From: JACVRW01 sp963850205
Lineage (GTDB): Bacteria > Actinomycetota > Thermoleophilia > Solirubrobacterales > Thermoleophilaceae
Assembly: GCA_963850205.1 (NCBI GenBank)
Contig: CAWKKJ010000008.1
Location: forward strand, 744,001 to 808,000
DNA: 64,000 nt
Direction of reading: 5' to 3'
Shown here: positions 1 through 8,997 of the stretch, piece by piece
How positions within the stretch are numbered: the stretch's first letter is position 1
Layout: each line of letters opens with the position of its first letter
Notes under the pieces: model-generated
The model's database searches: none
What the model saw: the letters and a program-made list of their open reading frames with translations, nothing else
What the model was told of the DNA's origin: nothing
Made by a program: the position numbers and the translations under genes

Positions 1-1
1 G

Positions 2-394
2 AAGGCCTTCCGGCGGGGCGACGACGATGCGGCGCTGCGAAAAATGTCTCACGGCATGCTCGGCACCGACAGCTACAAGCGGCTTCCACAGGAGCGTAAG
101 CAACAGGCGCACGAGAACCTGAACACACTGCGGGCGCAGGTTCTTGGCGCAGGCTTCCCGCCCCTGAGCAAGGACGACGTCCGCAGTGTCGCGACTCCAA
201 CGCTGCTCATGACCGGAGAGCGGAGCCCCGCCTACCCACTCCGGCTAACCGACCACCTGCAGCAGCTGCTGCCGAATACCGAGCGCGTCGAGATTGCGGC
301 CGCCTCGCACCTGATGCACGAGGAGAACGCCGCCACGGTCAACGAAGCGATCCTCGGCTTCCTCGCCCGCCGCGCGTCGCGAACGGCCGGGTGA
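2..394 (+). CDS. alpha/beta hydrolase, C-terminal part (cut by window edge)
   Basis: The reading frame is open to the left edge, so only the last 130 or so residues are present. The visible part fits the C-terminal half of an alpha/beta-fold hydrolase: the strand and turn VATPTLLMTGERSP precede the usual acid position, and the helix with ASHLMHEENA carries the likely catalytic histidine before a last helix NEAILGFLAR. The nucleophile elbow lies outside the window, so the substrate cannot be guessed. It is followed after 9 bases by a decayed SnoaL-like gene on the same strand, an arrangement suggesting a former two-gene unit. Confidence 0.75.
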   Translation, partial: KAFRRGDDDAALRKMSHGMLGTDSYKRLPQERKQQAHENLNTLRAQVLGAGFPPLSKDDVRSVATPTLLMTGERSPAYPLRLTDHLQQLLPNTERVEIAAASHLMHEENAATVNEAILGFLARRASRTAG

Positions 395-403
395 AAGGAA
401 GGG

Positions 404-678
404 ATGCAGCTTCTGCTGGTCGGCATGGACGAGACGAAAGTCAGGGCGATGTTCGAGAAGCACTTTGCTCTCAGCCGACGAGCTCCCGCGGCGGCTCACG
501 CGATCTACCACGACGATGCCGTCCTCGAAGTCCCCGCAGTCCGGAGAGCGCTTCCCTTGGAACTTCGGGGTGAGCATTCACCAGTTCCGCGGGTGATCGA
601 ATCGAACGCGAGGCGATCCACTTCGCTGAGCCGTTCGAGGCACCGGAGTGGCGGGCCCAGTGGCGGGCCGCGCCGTAG
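404..678 (+). pseudogene. decayed SnoaL-like (NTF2 fold) protein
   Basis: Three pieces of one SnoaL-like protein are readable in three different frames. The first frame from 404 (or the ATG at 428) gives MDETKVRAMFEKHFAL and AIYHDDAVLEVP. A +1 shift near 532 gives PQSGERFPWNFGVSIHQFRG, ending at a stop at 594-596. A further shift gives DRIEREAIHFAEPFEAP and EWRAQWRAAP with the stop at 676-678. The usual middle of such proteins, between the SGERF and PWNFGVS segments, is missing. The gene therefore has an internal deletion and at least two frame changes and is unlikely to give a folded protein. Assignment rests on my memory of this family. Confidence 0.6.
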
Positions 679-1135
679 ACCTGGCTGTGTCCGGCCCCGC
701 CCCTTCCGTGAATCGCGCAGTGCAGGAGCGTTGGCGGATTCTGTCTTGCAGGGACCTGGGAACTCGCCGAGCGGCTCGTATCCGTTTGACGCCCCTCCCC
801 GGGCATTTCCCATCTCGGGCCGCGTGTGCAGCGGGATGTGCGGCGCGCCGTCGAAGGTCAGGTGCTCGCTCCGCACGGTGAAGACCTTGCCCGTCGGGTT
901 GTGCGGCAGGCCCACGAAGTTGGAGTACCGACGTCGCCGCGCGGACATCGGGCTCTGCCTCAGCAACTCAGGGGCCCTCCGCTTCCCGGTTGCAGGACCG
1001 GCTCGACGGCCGGGCCGGCGCCTGAAGCGGGTTCGCGGCTTGCACCGGAAGCCCACCCCTGGGACGATCGTCGCCGCAACGCCGGGACTCGGCAAGGAGG
1101 CGCCCACGCCGTCAGATCGCCCCAGACTTTCCAGC
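679..1135. other. gap without a recognisable intact gene
   Basis: About 450 bases lie between the SnoaL remnant and the methyltransferase. One degenerate copy of the dispersed hairpin is present (703-728). On the minus strand around 840-950 a stretch translates to a segment containing GLPHNPTGKVF, which faintly recalls the C-terminal motif of acyl-CoA synthetases, but nothing around it supports a gene. Confidence 0.4.
703..728 (+). repeat. dispersed 8-10-8 hairpin, degenerate copy
   Basis: This copy reads CTTCCGTG, loop AATCGCGCAG, TGCAGGAG. The loop and right arm match the family found from 21 to 46 kb, while the left arm has lost most of its pairing. It lies just past the decayed SnoaL gene. 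Confidence 0.5.
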
Positions 1136-2284
1136 ATGGCGGACGACTATGCGCGGCACGCACTGTCGCAGCGCGCCGCGTTCGAGGCGACTCACCCGGC
1201 CGCCCTCGCGGCCGCACGGCGATTCGCGGACGAGCCGGTGCTCCGCGTCGTCGATCTCGGCGCGGCCGACGGCGTCAACTCGCACGGCCTCATCCGCGCG
1301 CTTGCAGAGGAGCGCGGCGGCCGGCCGCTGACCTACGCGCTCGTCGACCTTCCGACCAACCCGTGGGCCGTGGCCGCCGACCATCTGCGCACGGCCTTCG
1401 GAGGCGGGGTCGTCGTCATCCCCGCCGCAGGCGAGGACGGCCCCGGGGTCGCCGATGTCGGTACCGGCCTGCACTACGCCTCGCCGGAGGCCCACGCCGA
1501 GGGCTGCCGCCGAGCGGTCGACCGCAGCCCGCCCCCGCCGTGGATAGTGAGCCTGGCGGGCATCCCGCTGGAGCAGGCGCCCAGCCTGCCGCCGGGCACC
1601 GTCCACGTCGCGGTCACCGGGACGGCGATGCACTGGGTGGCGCAATCGGAGGGCCTGGCCTCGAGCGGGTCGGTCTTCCCCGGCTATCCCGACCACGTCG
1701 ACGAGGCCGAGCGTCGTGCGTGGCGCGAGGAGGCCGCGGGGCAATGGCAGCGGCTGATCGAGCTGCGCGCCGTCGAACTCGCGCCGGGCGGCCGGTTCAT
1801 CGCCGCGCTCCCCGCCTCCCCCGCTCCGTGCCCCGACCGGACCGGCCTCTACTTGGAGCTCATAGCGGACATGAACGCGCTGCTCGCCGAGTGGCGCCGC
1901 GCGGGACGCATCCGGCCGGCCACCGTCGCCGCGGTCGTCGTGCCGGTGTGGATGCGCACGCTGGACGAGATCCGGGCGCCCTTCGCGGCGGGCGACGGGC
2001 AGATCGCCGGCCTGGAGCTCGAGAGCGCCGAGCTCTTCCGGCTCGACAACCCGTACTGGGACGACGATCCCGCGGTGTTCGCGCGAAGTTACGTGCAGAG
2101 CGTGAGCGCTTGGGGCGGGCCGCTCCTACTGCGTTCCTTCGCGCTGGAGGGCGAGGACCGCGCCCCCGGTCTCGTCGTCGACTTCCTGCGCGAGCTCGAG
2201 GAGCGCGTGGCCGAGGCGCCGGACCGCTACCGCCGGGACTACATCGAGGCCCTCATCATCTGCCGCAAGGTCGCTGCCTCCTAG
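1136..2284 (+). CDS. SABATH-like SAM-dependent carboxyl methyltransferase
   Basis: A 382-residue protein in the size range of the SABATH family, which methylates carboxyl groups of small acids using S-adenosylmethionine. Residues about 38-49 read VVDLGAADGVNS, the glycine-rich SAM-binding motif I in the form typical of this family. Later segments TAMHWVAQ and LELESAELFRL fit the region where plant and bacterial members place their substrate pocket. The frame is open much further upstream, to 404, but that upstream part is low-complexity and overlaps the SnoaL remnant. The ATG at 1136 gives the family's usual N-terminus, although no clear ribosome binding site precedes it. The substrate cannot be predicted. 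Confidence 0.75.
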   Translation: MADDYARHALSQRAAFEATHPAALAAARRFADEPVLRVVDLGAADGVNSHGLIRALAEERGGRPLTYALVDLPTNPWAVAADHLRTAFGGGVVVIPAAGEDGPGVADVGTGLHYASPEAHAEGCRRAVDRSPPPPWIVSLAGIPLEQAPSLPPGTVHVAVTGTAMHWVAQSEGLASSGSVFPGYPDHVDEAERRAWREEAAGQWQRLIELRAVELAPGGRFIAALPASPAPCPDRTGLYLELIADMNALLAEWRRAGRIRPATVAAVVVPVWMRTLDEIRAPFAAGDGQIAGLELESAELFRLDNPYWDDDPAVFARSYVQSVSAWGGPLLLRSFALEGEDRAPGLVVDFLRELEERVAEAPDRYRRDYIEALIICRKVAAS

Positions 2285-2389
2285 CCGAAGAACTCGTCGA
2301 CCAGCGGGCGGGCGCGCCCGAGCGGGTCCGGCGCACCGGAGGTGCCTTCGCCTAGGCGGAGATCGACTCGAGCGGTAAGGTGGGGCCCG

Positions 2390-3193
2390 GTGGGGACCAG
2401 CACGGCCTCGTTCATCACGGAGCTCTGGGACGATCAGCTCGTCGAGCACGGCCGTCAGTACCACTTCCTTGTCTTGATCGGGTTCGTCGGCTCGTTCGGC
2501 TTCATCCGGTTGTCCACGCGCCTGATGCGCAGCCCCCGCGTGCCGTGGTGGCCGGGAAGCGTCGTGAGCGAGGGCGGCCTGCATGTGCATCACCACGTGT
2601 TTGGGATCGTCACGATGATGATCGCCGGAGTGGTCAGCTTCGCCCTGTCCGACGTGGGGTTCTGGTACGACGTGTGCGCGTTGGCGTTCGGGATCGGCGT
2701 AGGGCTGACCATCGACGAGTTCGCGCTCTGGCTTCATCTCGACGACGTCTACTGGGCCGAGGAGGGCCGCAGCTCGATCGATGCGACGCTGATCGCGGTG
2801 GCCGCCATGGGGCTGATCTTGTTGGGGGCAGCTCCCTACGAGGTCACCGCCGACAGCGCCCTTGCGGTGGTCGTCGCCGTGGCGATATTCATGGTCTGGG
2901 GCGCGCTGGTCCTGGTCTGCTTCGCCAAACAACGTGTCTTCCATGGGCTGGCCGGGGTGGTCATAGCTTTCCTGGCGATCTACGGCGCCGCGCGGCTGGC
3001 CAAGCCGGGGTCGTTCTGGGCGCGTCGCTTCTACGGGACGCGCCGGCCGGACAAACAGGCCAAGGCCGAGCGGCGCTTCCGCTCCGATCGCCGAACCGAA
3101 CGGCTGAAGAAGTCGGTGCGCGACGCTGTCGGCGGCACCCCGACGGAGGAGTACGAAGCCAAGGTCCTGTCCGGGCGACCTCGTTCGGAGTGA
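2390..3193 (+). CDS. multi-pass membrane protein of unknown function
   Basis: I do not recognise a function. The protein of about 267 residues has five or six hydrophobic segments, including FLVLIGFVGSFGF, VFGIVTMMIAGVVSFAL, LIAVAAMGLILLG, ALAVVVAVAIFMVWG and LAGVVIAFLAIYGAA. A histidine cluster HVHHHVFG follows the first segment, and acidic residues TIDEFALWLHLDD sit in a loop. The C-terminus is a basic cytoplasmic tail. The GTG at 2390 is preceded by AAGGTGG at a good distance, so I prefer it to the GTG at 2342. It converges on the hydrolase ending at 3218. Confidence 0.7.
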   Translation: MGTSTASFITELWDDQLVEHGRQYHFLVLIGFVGSFGFIRLSTRLMRSPRVPWWPGSVVSEGGLHVHHHVFGIVTMMIAGVVSFALSDVGFWYDVCALAFGIGVGLTIDEFALWLHLDDVYWAEEGRSSIDATLIAVAAMGLILLGAAPYEVTADSALAVVVAVAIFMVWGALVLVCFAKQRVFHGLAGVVIAFLAIYGAARLAKPGSFWARRFYGTRRPDKQAKAERRFRSDRRTERLKKSVRDAVGGTPTEEYEAKVLSGRPRSE

Positions 3194-3217
3194 GAGGCCG
3201 CGGGGGCCGCGGCTGGG

Positions 3218-4466
3218 TCAGCCGGCGGCTGACCGGAACGAGATGGTCAGGTAGGCGCCGCGGCGGATGGACTGCACGGCGTTGAGCCTGAAGGCGTATC
3301 TGGTGCCGCCGGCCTGACAGGCGCTGGCCGAATAGCCCGTAGGCGCCGCGCAGGGCGCGGCGGTTGGGGCGCACCGAGACGAGCCGCAGGTCGCTGTCGG
3401 TGAGCCGGATCACCACCTTCTTGTTGCTGGCCCCGCCGGCCAGGCTCACCCTGGCCCGGCAGGAATCGGCGCCGCCCCGGCAGCGCACCGTGGCCGGCCG
3501 CACCATCCTGAGTATCCGCCGGACCGCGTCGATCACCAGCTCCGGCTGGGCGTTCTGGATGTAGTGCCCGCTCTTTTTCGCGATGACGTGCCGCGCGTAG
3601 GGCAAGATCATGCCCAGCTCGTTCTGCGCGGCCCGTGACACCCGGTCGAGCGTGGCCGAATCCGGAAACCCCGGCGGCCGACCCTCGTCGGGCACCTCCG
3701 TGGGGAGACCGGCGGTGAGGACGACCAGCGGCAGCGTCGGCCGCAGCGGCCGGGCGGCCTTGGCCGCCAACATCTCGTCCAGGCTGGCGCTCAGGTCGAC
3801 CAACTCCACGGGAGGGTCGACCCCGGGCGTTGGCTCGAGCGTTGTGCGCGCGATGGCCGCCCACTGCTCCGGTGTCATCAGCTCCCGCAGCGCCTCGTAG
3901 GTCGCGTCGACCGGCACCAGCCCAGCCACCTGGCGAGGGTAGGTGCTGGCGTAGAGGCGCACCAACAGGCCGCCGAGCGAGTGGCCAACCATCACGTAGG
4001 GACCCGGCAGGCGCGCGGCACGCAGCAGCGCGTGCAGCTCGGCGACCAGCGCCGCACCGGTGCGTGGCTGCGACACCGGGTCGCTGCGGCTGAGCGCCAG
4101 CGAGTCCCCGCCAGGCGTCACGGTGTTGGGGCGGTCATAGGCGCACACGCGGCTGTGACGGGCCACTCCGGCCAGCACCGGCGGCCCACTCACCCCCGGG
4201 TCGAGCTGGCTCCAGACGTCGCCCCTGTTGGGATAGCCCGACACCAGGACCACCGTGGGCCCACCCTGGCCCCGGCACTCGAGGTACAGCTTGCGGCCCC
4301 CCGGGAGCTCGACCCGGCCGGCGAAGTGCCCACCCTGCGCCGGGGACGGCTGCCCGCCGGCCGCCCGCGTCGATTCCGCCGCGCCCGCGGGCGCGAACAC
4401 GATGAGGACTCCGGCAAGAGCCAGCGTGAGGGCGAGGCCCAGAACGCGGGTGTTCAGTTCGACCAC
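3218..4466 (-). CDS. secreted alpha/beta hydrolase with C-terminal extension (frameshift near 3337)
   Basis: A secreted serine hydrolase. The N-terminus starting at the GTG at 4466 is a signal peptide (LGLALTLALAGVLIVFAPAGAA). The nucleophile elbow is VGHSLGGLL, and the likely catalytic histidine lies in KKSGHYIQNAQP. A beta-rich extension of about 95 residues follows, containing CRGGADSCRARVSL. Near 3337 the frame must change by one base to continue into GYSASACQAGGTRYAF and AYLTISFRSAAG with a stop at 3218-3220. Without the shift the frame runs on into the convergent membrane protein, which supports a real or sequencing frameshift. The start overlaps the end of the upstream 663-residue gene by 13 bases, so the two are probably translationally coupled. 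Confidence 0.7.
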
Positions 4467-6445
4467 CAGTAGCTCTGGTCTGGGGCGAGCCTGCGCTTGT
4501 ACATGAGGCCCGCGTGGAAACCGTCGAACTTCGACTCCCAGCTGGTGTCCACGCCCCACAGCAGGGGGTTGTAGTCCGCCCGGTTGTAGTAGAGATCGAA
4601 GGTACTGACGCCCAGGAGCGACGCGGGTCCCTGGTCCCTGATGCCGTAGTCGCGATTGATCCACTTCTTGTAGCCGAAGGCCGACAGGATCCGCCCGCTG
4701 AAGCCGCCCTCCTTGCGCAGCCAGTGCGAAGGTGAGGCGCCGCTCCAGCCGTCGATGAGCCGCTCGTAGGCATCCTGGGTTGGCAGCTCCCAGTCGCAGA
4801 AAGGGACGCCCGCGACACCGATGGGTCCGTTCACCGGACCGAAGCCGCATCCGGAGCGAGACTCCCTGACCCAGGTGAACCCGCCGCGGGCGGCCACATA
4901 GGCGAGCCGACGCAGCGGCACCTCGGGATCGCGCAGGTCGGTGACCCACATCTCACGGTTCTTGGTGTCGATCACGGTGTTCTCCGGCACGTCCGGCTTG
5001 AGCGAGTCGGCCTGCGACACCACGTTGGCCCTGACTCGCTCGAGGTTGGCCGCGGCGTTGGTGGCGTTGTAGACGTCCGGCTTGGCGTGGTAGTACTCCT
5101 GCAAGAGCATCGCCAGCTGCACCTGATAGGCGGCGAAGTAGTCGTAGATGCCTCTGACTTCGGCGGAGCTCTTGGGCCCGAAGAGCTTGCGCTGTCCGAG
5201 CGTCCTGGAAGCCGACTTGATCAGGTTGTCGGCCAACGAGATGCGTGTGCCGAGGTTCTGGTTGAGGATTTCGGGCGCGTCGAGCAGGTTGGTCCCGATG
5301 TAGTTGACGATCGTCCGCGCGAACTCGCGCTTGGTGGGATCCCCGCTGGGCGTGTTGGCCAGCAGTACCAGCTGGCTGTTGGCGTAGTCGATCTGTCCGG
5401 TGGTCCGATCCGTCTGATGTACGAGCGCGCTGAACCCGGCCAGGTTCACGTCCGACTGCAGCCTGGTGACCTGCGCGCTCAACCCCGTGAGCAGCCGCCT
5501 GATCTCCGCGAATTGCTCGTCGGCAGCGTCCCCGAGGCCAAAGAGCCCCAGAAGCCAGCCCGGCACTTCGATCTGGTTCCTCTGCGCCACCTCCCCGGCG
5601 GCCAGGGCCGCTCCGGTAATCAGCAATCTCATCACCACTCCGGCCGCCCCTTCCAGCACCGCTCCGCCCCCCGGCAACGGCCCCAGGGGCTCCCGGCGCG
5701 GCGGTGGACTAATGCCTCCCGCTGCGCGCGCCCGGGGGGACTCGGCAAACCGGCGGCCGGCCCGGTCGTCGTGGAGGAGCCGGTGAACGAGTGCGCCGAC
5801 CCCGCCGGCGCGGCGCGCGGCGCCGAGGAAGGTGTCGCCGTCGAAGCGGCGGTCGCGATAGGACAGGTCGGCCTGGCTCATCCAGTGCGGGATGCGCAGC
5901 TCCCTGTAGGCCAGGCGGCGGGCGCCGGCGTAGCGCTCATCAAGAGATCCCCGCTCGACCGCGGCACGGTACGCCGCCATCATCGTGGTGACCGGGTTGA
6001 CGTAGATCACGTCGCCCGACCGGTAGCCCCGCACGGGGGCCCGCAGCGTGCCCGGGACCCTCCGCCCGTTGGCCCGGCCGCCCGTCACCTCGACGACGAA
6101 CTCGCTCGGTAGCCGCCGGAACGCCAGCAGCGCCGCGCCCGAGCGGTACGTGCGATCCGCGCGCCGGCCGTTGGTCTGCGCCAGCGGCCGACCCGACCGA
6201 GAGGCGCCCCCGCGGGCGGCGGGCGGGCCCGCGAACACCCTCACCGTTGCTCCCGCAGCATCGGTGTCTCCGTCGGCCAGCCCCCACACCGCCAGCACCG
6301 TCGGCTTGTCGCGTGCCGCGCCGGCCTCCGCTCGTGCACATAGTCCGAACGCGAACACACCGACCAGCACGACGGCGAGCAGCAGTTGGACTCGCCGCGG
6401 GACCTTCCAGGCACGCCGCCCAAGAATCAAGGCGCCGCCGGTCAC
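4454..6445 (-). CDS. large secreted protein of unknown function, DUF1566-like C-terminus
   Basis: I do not recognise the protein as a whole. Its 663 residues begin with a membrane-crossing signal segment (VQLLLAVVLVGVFAFGLC), followed by a beta-rich region with conserved-looking FVVEVTGGRANG and VNPVTTMMAAY. A hydrophobic stretch VVMRLLITGAALAAGEVA comes next, and then a helical region of about 250 residues. Near the C-terminus GGFTWVRES and DWELPTQDAYERLI resemble the DUF1566/Lcl module found in bacterial surface proteins. The GTG start at 6445 overlaps the stop of the serine hydrolase upstream in a GTGA. It is the middle gene of a three-gene secreted operon. Confidence 0.7.
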   Translation of the reverse strand: MTGGALILGRRAWKVPRRVQLLLAVVLVGVFAFGLCARAEAGAARDKPTVLAVWGLADGDTDAAGATVRVFAGPPAARGGASRSGRPLAQTNGRRADRTYRSGAALLAFRRLPSEFVVEVTGGRANGRRVPGTLRAPVRGYRSGDVIYVNPVTTMMAAYRAAVERGSLDERYAGARRLAYRELRIPHWMSQADLSYRDRRFDGDTFLGAARRAGGVGALVHRLLHDDRAGRRFAESPRARAAGGISPPPRREPLGPLPGGGAVLEGAAGVVMRLLITGAALAAGEVAQRNQIEVPGWLLGLFGLGDAADEQFAEIRRLLTGLSAQVTRLQSDVNLAGFSALVHQTDRTTGQIDYANSQLVLLANTPSGDPTKREFARTIVNYIGTNLLDAPEILNQNLGTRISLADNLIKSASRTLGQRKLFGPKSSAEVRGIYDYFAAYQVQLAMLLQEYYHAKPDVYNATNAAANLERVRANVVSQADSLKPDVPENTVIDTKNREMWVTDLRDPEVPLRRLAYVAARGGFTWVRESRSGCGFGPVNGPIGVAGVPFCDWELPTQDAYERLIDGWSGASPSHWLRKEGGFSGRILSAFGYKKWINRDYGIRDQGPASLLGVSTFDLYYNRADYNPLLWGVDTSWESKFDGFHAGLMYKRRLAPDQSYWWSN

Positions 6446-7680
6446 CGTCCCCTCCGAGCGGGAGCATCACGATTGCCGATGCGCCCGAAGCGCATCCGGC
6501 AGGACACGAGTCGCTCGGCCTCGAGGCCCGCAATCGCTCCCGGGGGCGCCAGGTCGTCGGCCGTGATGTACATCGCGGCGCCTCGGCGGCCGTTGCGGTT
6601 GGAGACCGCAATGGTGCGGTAGCCGGGGTAGGCGCCCGTGTGGCCCCACACGCCGCAGGCCTTCGACCAGGTGTAATGGATCAGGCCGAGCCCGTAGGTC
6701 CCCACGCCTCCGCCCTCGAGCGCGAAGTCGCCGTCGAGTGATCCCGGAGTGGGGCGCTTCATCTCGCGCAGCAGGGGTCGCGACACCAAGCGTCCGCGAA
6801 GCAGCGCGCGCATGAAGGTCTGCAGGTCGCCCGGTGTCGATACCATCGCGCCGGCAGCGCCGGCGATCGTCGGACTGGTCGCCGTAACGTCCGGAGGCCA
6901 GGTCCCTCGGCCCAGCACGTTGTAGCCGCGGCCGACCGGGCGAGGCATCGACGTGCCGCTGGGAAAGCTGGTCTCGCCGAGACCGAGTGGCCTGAAGATC
7001 CTGCGCCGGTATTCCGCGCCGAGCGTACGACCGGTGGCCCGCTCGATGATCATCCCCAGCAACAGGTAATCCGTGTTGGTGTAGGACCAGCCCTGCCCGG
7101 GCGGGAAGGTCGGCGGGGCCCCCACTCCAATCGCCACGAGCTCCTCGGGAGTCCAGCGCCGACCGGGGTCTGGGTTGGCACAGAGCGTGATGCCCGGAAC
7201 GCTGCAGTAGTCGGCGATCCCGCTGGAGTGATCGAGTAGCTGGCGGACCGTGATCCGATCGCCGTTCGGCACCAGGCCGGGCAGCCACCGCTCGACCGAG
7301 TCCTCGAGCCCGAGCTTGCCCTCGGCCGCCAGCTGCAGCACCAGCGTCGCCGTGAACGACTTGGTGACGCTGCCCACCCGGCCGTGATGGCGGGGCGAGA
7401 TCGGTCTATCCCTCTGGAGGTCCGCCGAGCCCGCCGAATACCGCTCCCGGCCGCCGGGACCGCGAATCACCGCGGTGACGCCGGGAGCGCCTCCATCCAC
7501 AAGCCGCTCCAGCGCGCGCTGGACGTCGGCCCGACTGGGAACGTCGAGAGCCTGCGCCGGCGACGCGAACAGCAGCAGCGACGCCGAGGCGGCTGCGGCG
7601 ACGCCGGCGCAACGCGCGCGCCGGAGGACCCCTCGGTGAGTCCGGCAGCCGGCGACCCGTGAGTGTCCTCTAGAGCCCAT
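6442..7680 (-). CDS. secreted beta-lactamase-family serine hydrolase
   Basis: A class C beta-lactamase / D-alanyl-D-alanine carboxypeptidase-fold enzyme, probably acting on an ester or peptide outside the membrane. The three family motifs are present: SVTK at about residue 104, the YTN of GWSYTNTDYLLLG, and HTG in VWGHTGAYPGY. A basic N-terminus followed by GVAAAASASLLLFASPAQA is a signal peptide. I place the start at the ATG at 7680 because AGAGG lies about 7 bases upstream; a start 12 codons earlier (7716) is possible. It is first in an operon with the two genes downstream and is divergent from a paralogue at 7782. Confidence 0.85.
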   Translation of the reverse strand: MGSRGHSRVAGCRTHRGVLRRARCAGVAAAASASLLLFASPAQALDVPSRADVQRALERLVDGGAPGVTAVIRGPGGRERYSAGSADLQRDRPISPRHHGRVGSVTKSFTATLVLQLAAEGKLGLEDSVERWLPGLVPNGDRITVRQLLDHSSGIADYCSVPGITLCANPDPGRRWTPEELVAIGVGAPPTFPPGQGWSYTNTDYLLLGMIIERATGRTLGAEYRRRIFRPLGLGETSFPSGTSMPRPVGRGYNVLGRGTWPPDVTATSPTIAGAAGAMVSTPGDLQTFMRALLRGRLVSRPLLREMKRPTPGSLDGDFALEGGGVGTYGLGLIHYTWSKACGVWGHTGAYPGYRTIAVSNRNGRRGAAMYITADDLAPPGAIAGLEAERLVSCRMRFGRIGNRDAPARRGR

Positions 7681-7781
7681 CCCCTCGCCTCTGCTCGTGG
7701 AACCGAGCGACACCATCCTTTCACAAGCCGCGCGGGCCGAAGAGTCTTGGCGCTTCTTGACAGGCGTGACCGGTTGGATCG

Positions 7782-8954
7782 ATGATGCGTCGCATGCCGC
7801 CCCAACGGTTTGTCCGCTTGGTCGGGCTGGGCGCGGTCGCCTTGAGTCTTGCGTTGGTTTCCCCGGCGGTCGCCGGCAGTCCCGCTATGCGCGCGGACCG
7901 GGCGCTCGACCGGGCGCTGGAGCGGGTGGTGGCGACTGCGGGCGGCCCGCCGGGTGCGATTTCGCTGGTTCGGCGGGGCGGGAGGACGTTTGTGCACCGT
8001 GCCGGAGTGGCCGATCTGACGACAGATCGCCGCTGGCGGGTCTTTGACCACATGCGGCTGGCGAGCGTTTCGAAGGCCTTCAGCGGAGCGCTGGCGCTGG
8101 CGTTGGTGCGCCGCGGCCGGCTCGAGCTCGACGACACCATCGGCGAGCTGCTGCCGGCACTGCCCGCCGCCTGGGGGGCGGTGACGCTGGGTCAGGCCCT
8201 GCACCACACCAGCGGCCTCCCCGACTTCACCGCCAGCGCGGGTTTCCAGGCCGACTTCGGCGCAGATCCGCTGCGGCGCTTCACCCCTCCCGAGCTGATC
8301 GCTTATGTAGCGGGCGAGCCGCTGTTGTTTGCGCCCGACACCGACTACAACTACTCGAATACCGACAACGTGGTGGTGGCCCTGATGGCCGAGGCGGTCA
8401 CGGGGCGCTCCTACGAGCGGCTGCTGGGTTCTCGGGTCTACCGGCCGCTGGGGTTGTCGCAGACCAGCCTTCCCGGCGGAGCGCAGCTGCCGCGACCGTT
8501 TGCCCACGGCTACGTGTTGGATCCGCCACAACCGCCGGAGGACGTCAGCGAGGCGATCTCGATGTCCAGCGTCTGGGCCTCCGGGGGGATGGTGTCGACG
8601 CCGACCGAGCTCGGACGGTTCATGCGCGGCTACGTAAGAGGGCGGCTCTTTGGCCGCGGCCTGCGGCGCGAGCAGCGCGACTGGGTCGACGGTCACTCCG
8701 AGCCGATCGGGCCGGGCTCCAACTCCGCCGGGCTGGCGCTGTTTCGCTACCGCCTGGGCTGCGGAACCGTCTACGGGCACACCGGCAACTTCTACGGCAC
8801 CACCCAATTCGCCGCCGCGAGCTCCGACGGTCGCCGCTCGGCGACCGTGTCCGCCAACGTGCAGCTCAACCAGGAGCAGCCCGCCCAAGCGCCCTTCCGT
8901 GCCCTGCGCCGGGCGTTCGCCCGGGCCGCCTGCGCCGCGCTGGCCCGCGACTGA
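7782..8954 (+). CDS. secreted beta-lactamase-family serine hydrolase (paralogue)
   Basis: A second member of the same family as the divergent gene at 6442-7680. Its motifs are SVSK at about residues 95-98, YSN in YNYSNTDNV, and HTG in VYGHTGNFYG. The N-terminus LVGLGAVALSLALVSPAVAG is a cleavable signal peptide. The enzyme is predicted to act outside the membrane on D-Ala-D-Ala-type peptides, esters or lactams; the substrate is not determinable here. The roughly 100-base divergent gap probably holds both promoters. Confidence 0.85.
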   Translation: MMRRMPPQRFVRLVGLGAVALSLALVSPAVAGSPAMRADRALDRALERVVATAGGPPGAISLVRRGGRTFVHRAGVADLTTDRRWRVFDHMRLASVSKAFSGALALALVRRGRLELDDTIGELLPALPAAWGAVTLGQALHHTSGLPDFTASAGFQADFGADPLRRFTPPELIAYVAGEPLLFAPDTDYNYSNTDNVVVALMAEAVTGRSYERLLGSRVYRPLGLSQTSLPGGAQLPRPFAHGYVLDPPQPPEDVSEAISMSSVWASGGMVSTPTELGRFMRGYVRGRLFGRGLRREQRDWVDGHSEPIGPGSNSAGLALFRYRLGCGTVYGHTGNFYGTTQFAAASSDGRRSATVSANVQLNQEQPAQAPFRALRRAFARAACAALARD

Positions 8955-8997
8955 CGCAAGCTCGGGCGCTCGCGTTGTCTGTGTCTCGCTCGCCGGT

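Noticed and set aside
840..950. Minus-strand fragment with LPHNPTGKVF as an acyl-CoA synthetase tail
   Set aside because: Only about ten residues match and no neighbouring motif supports it.
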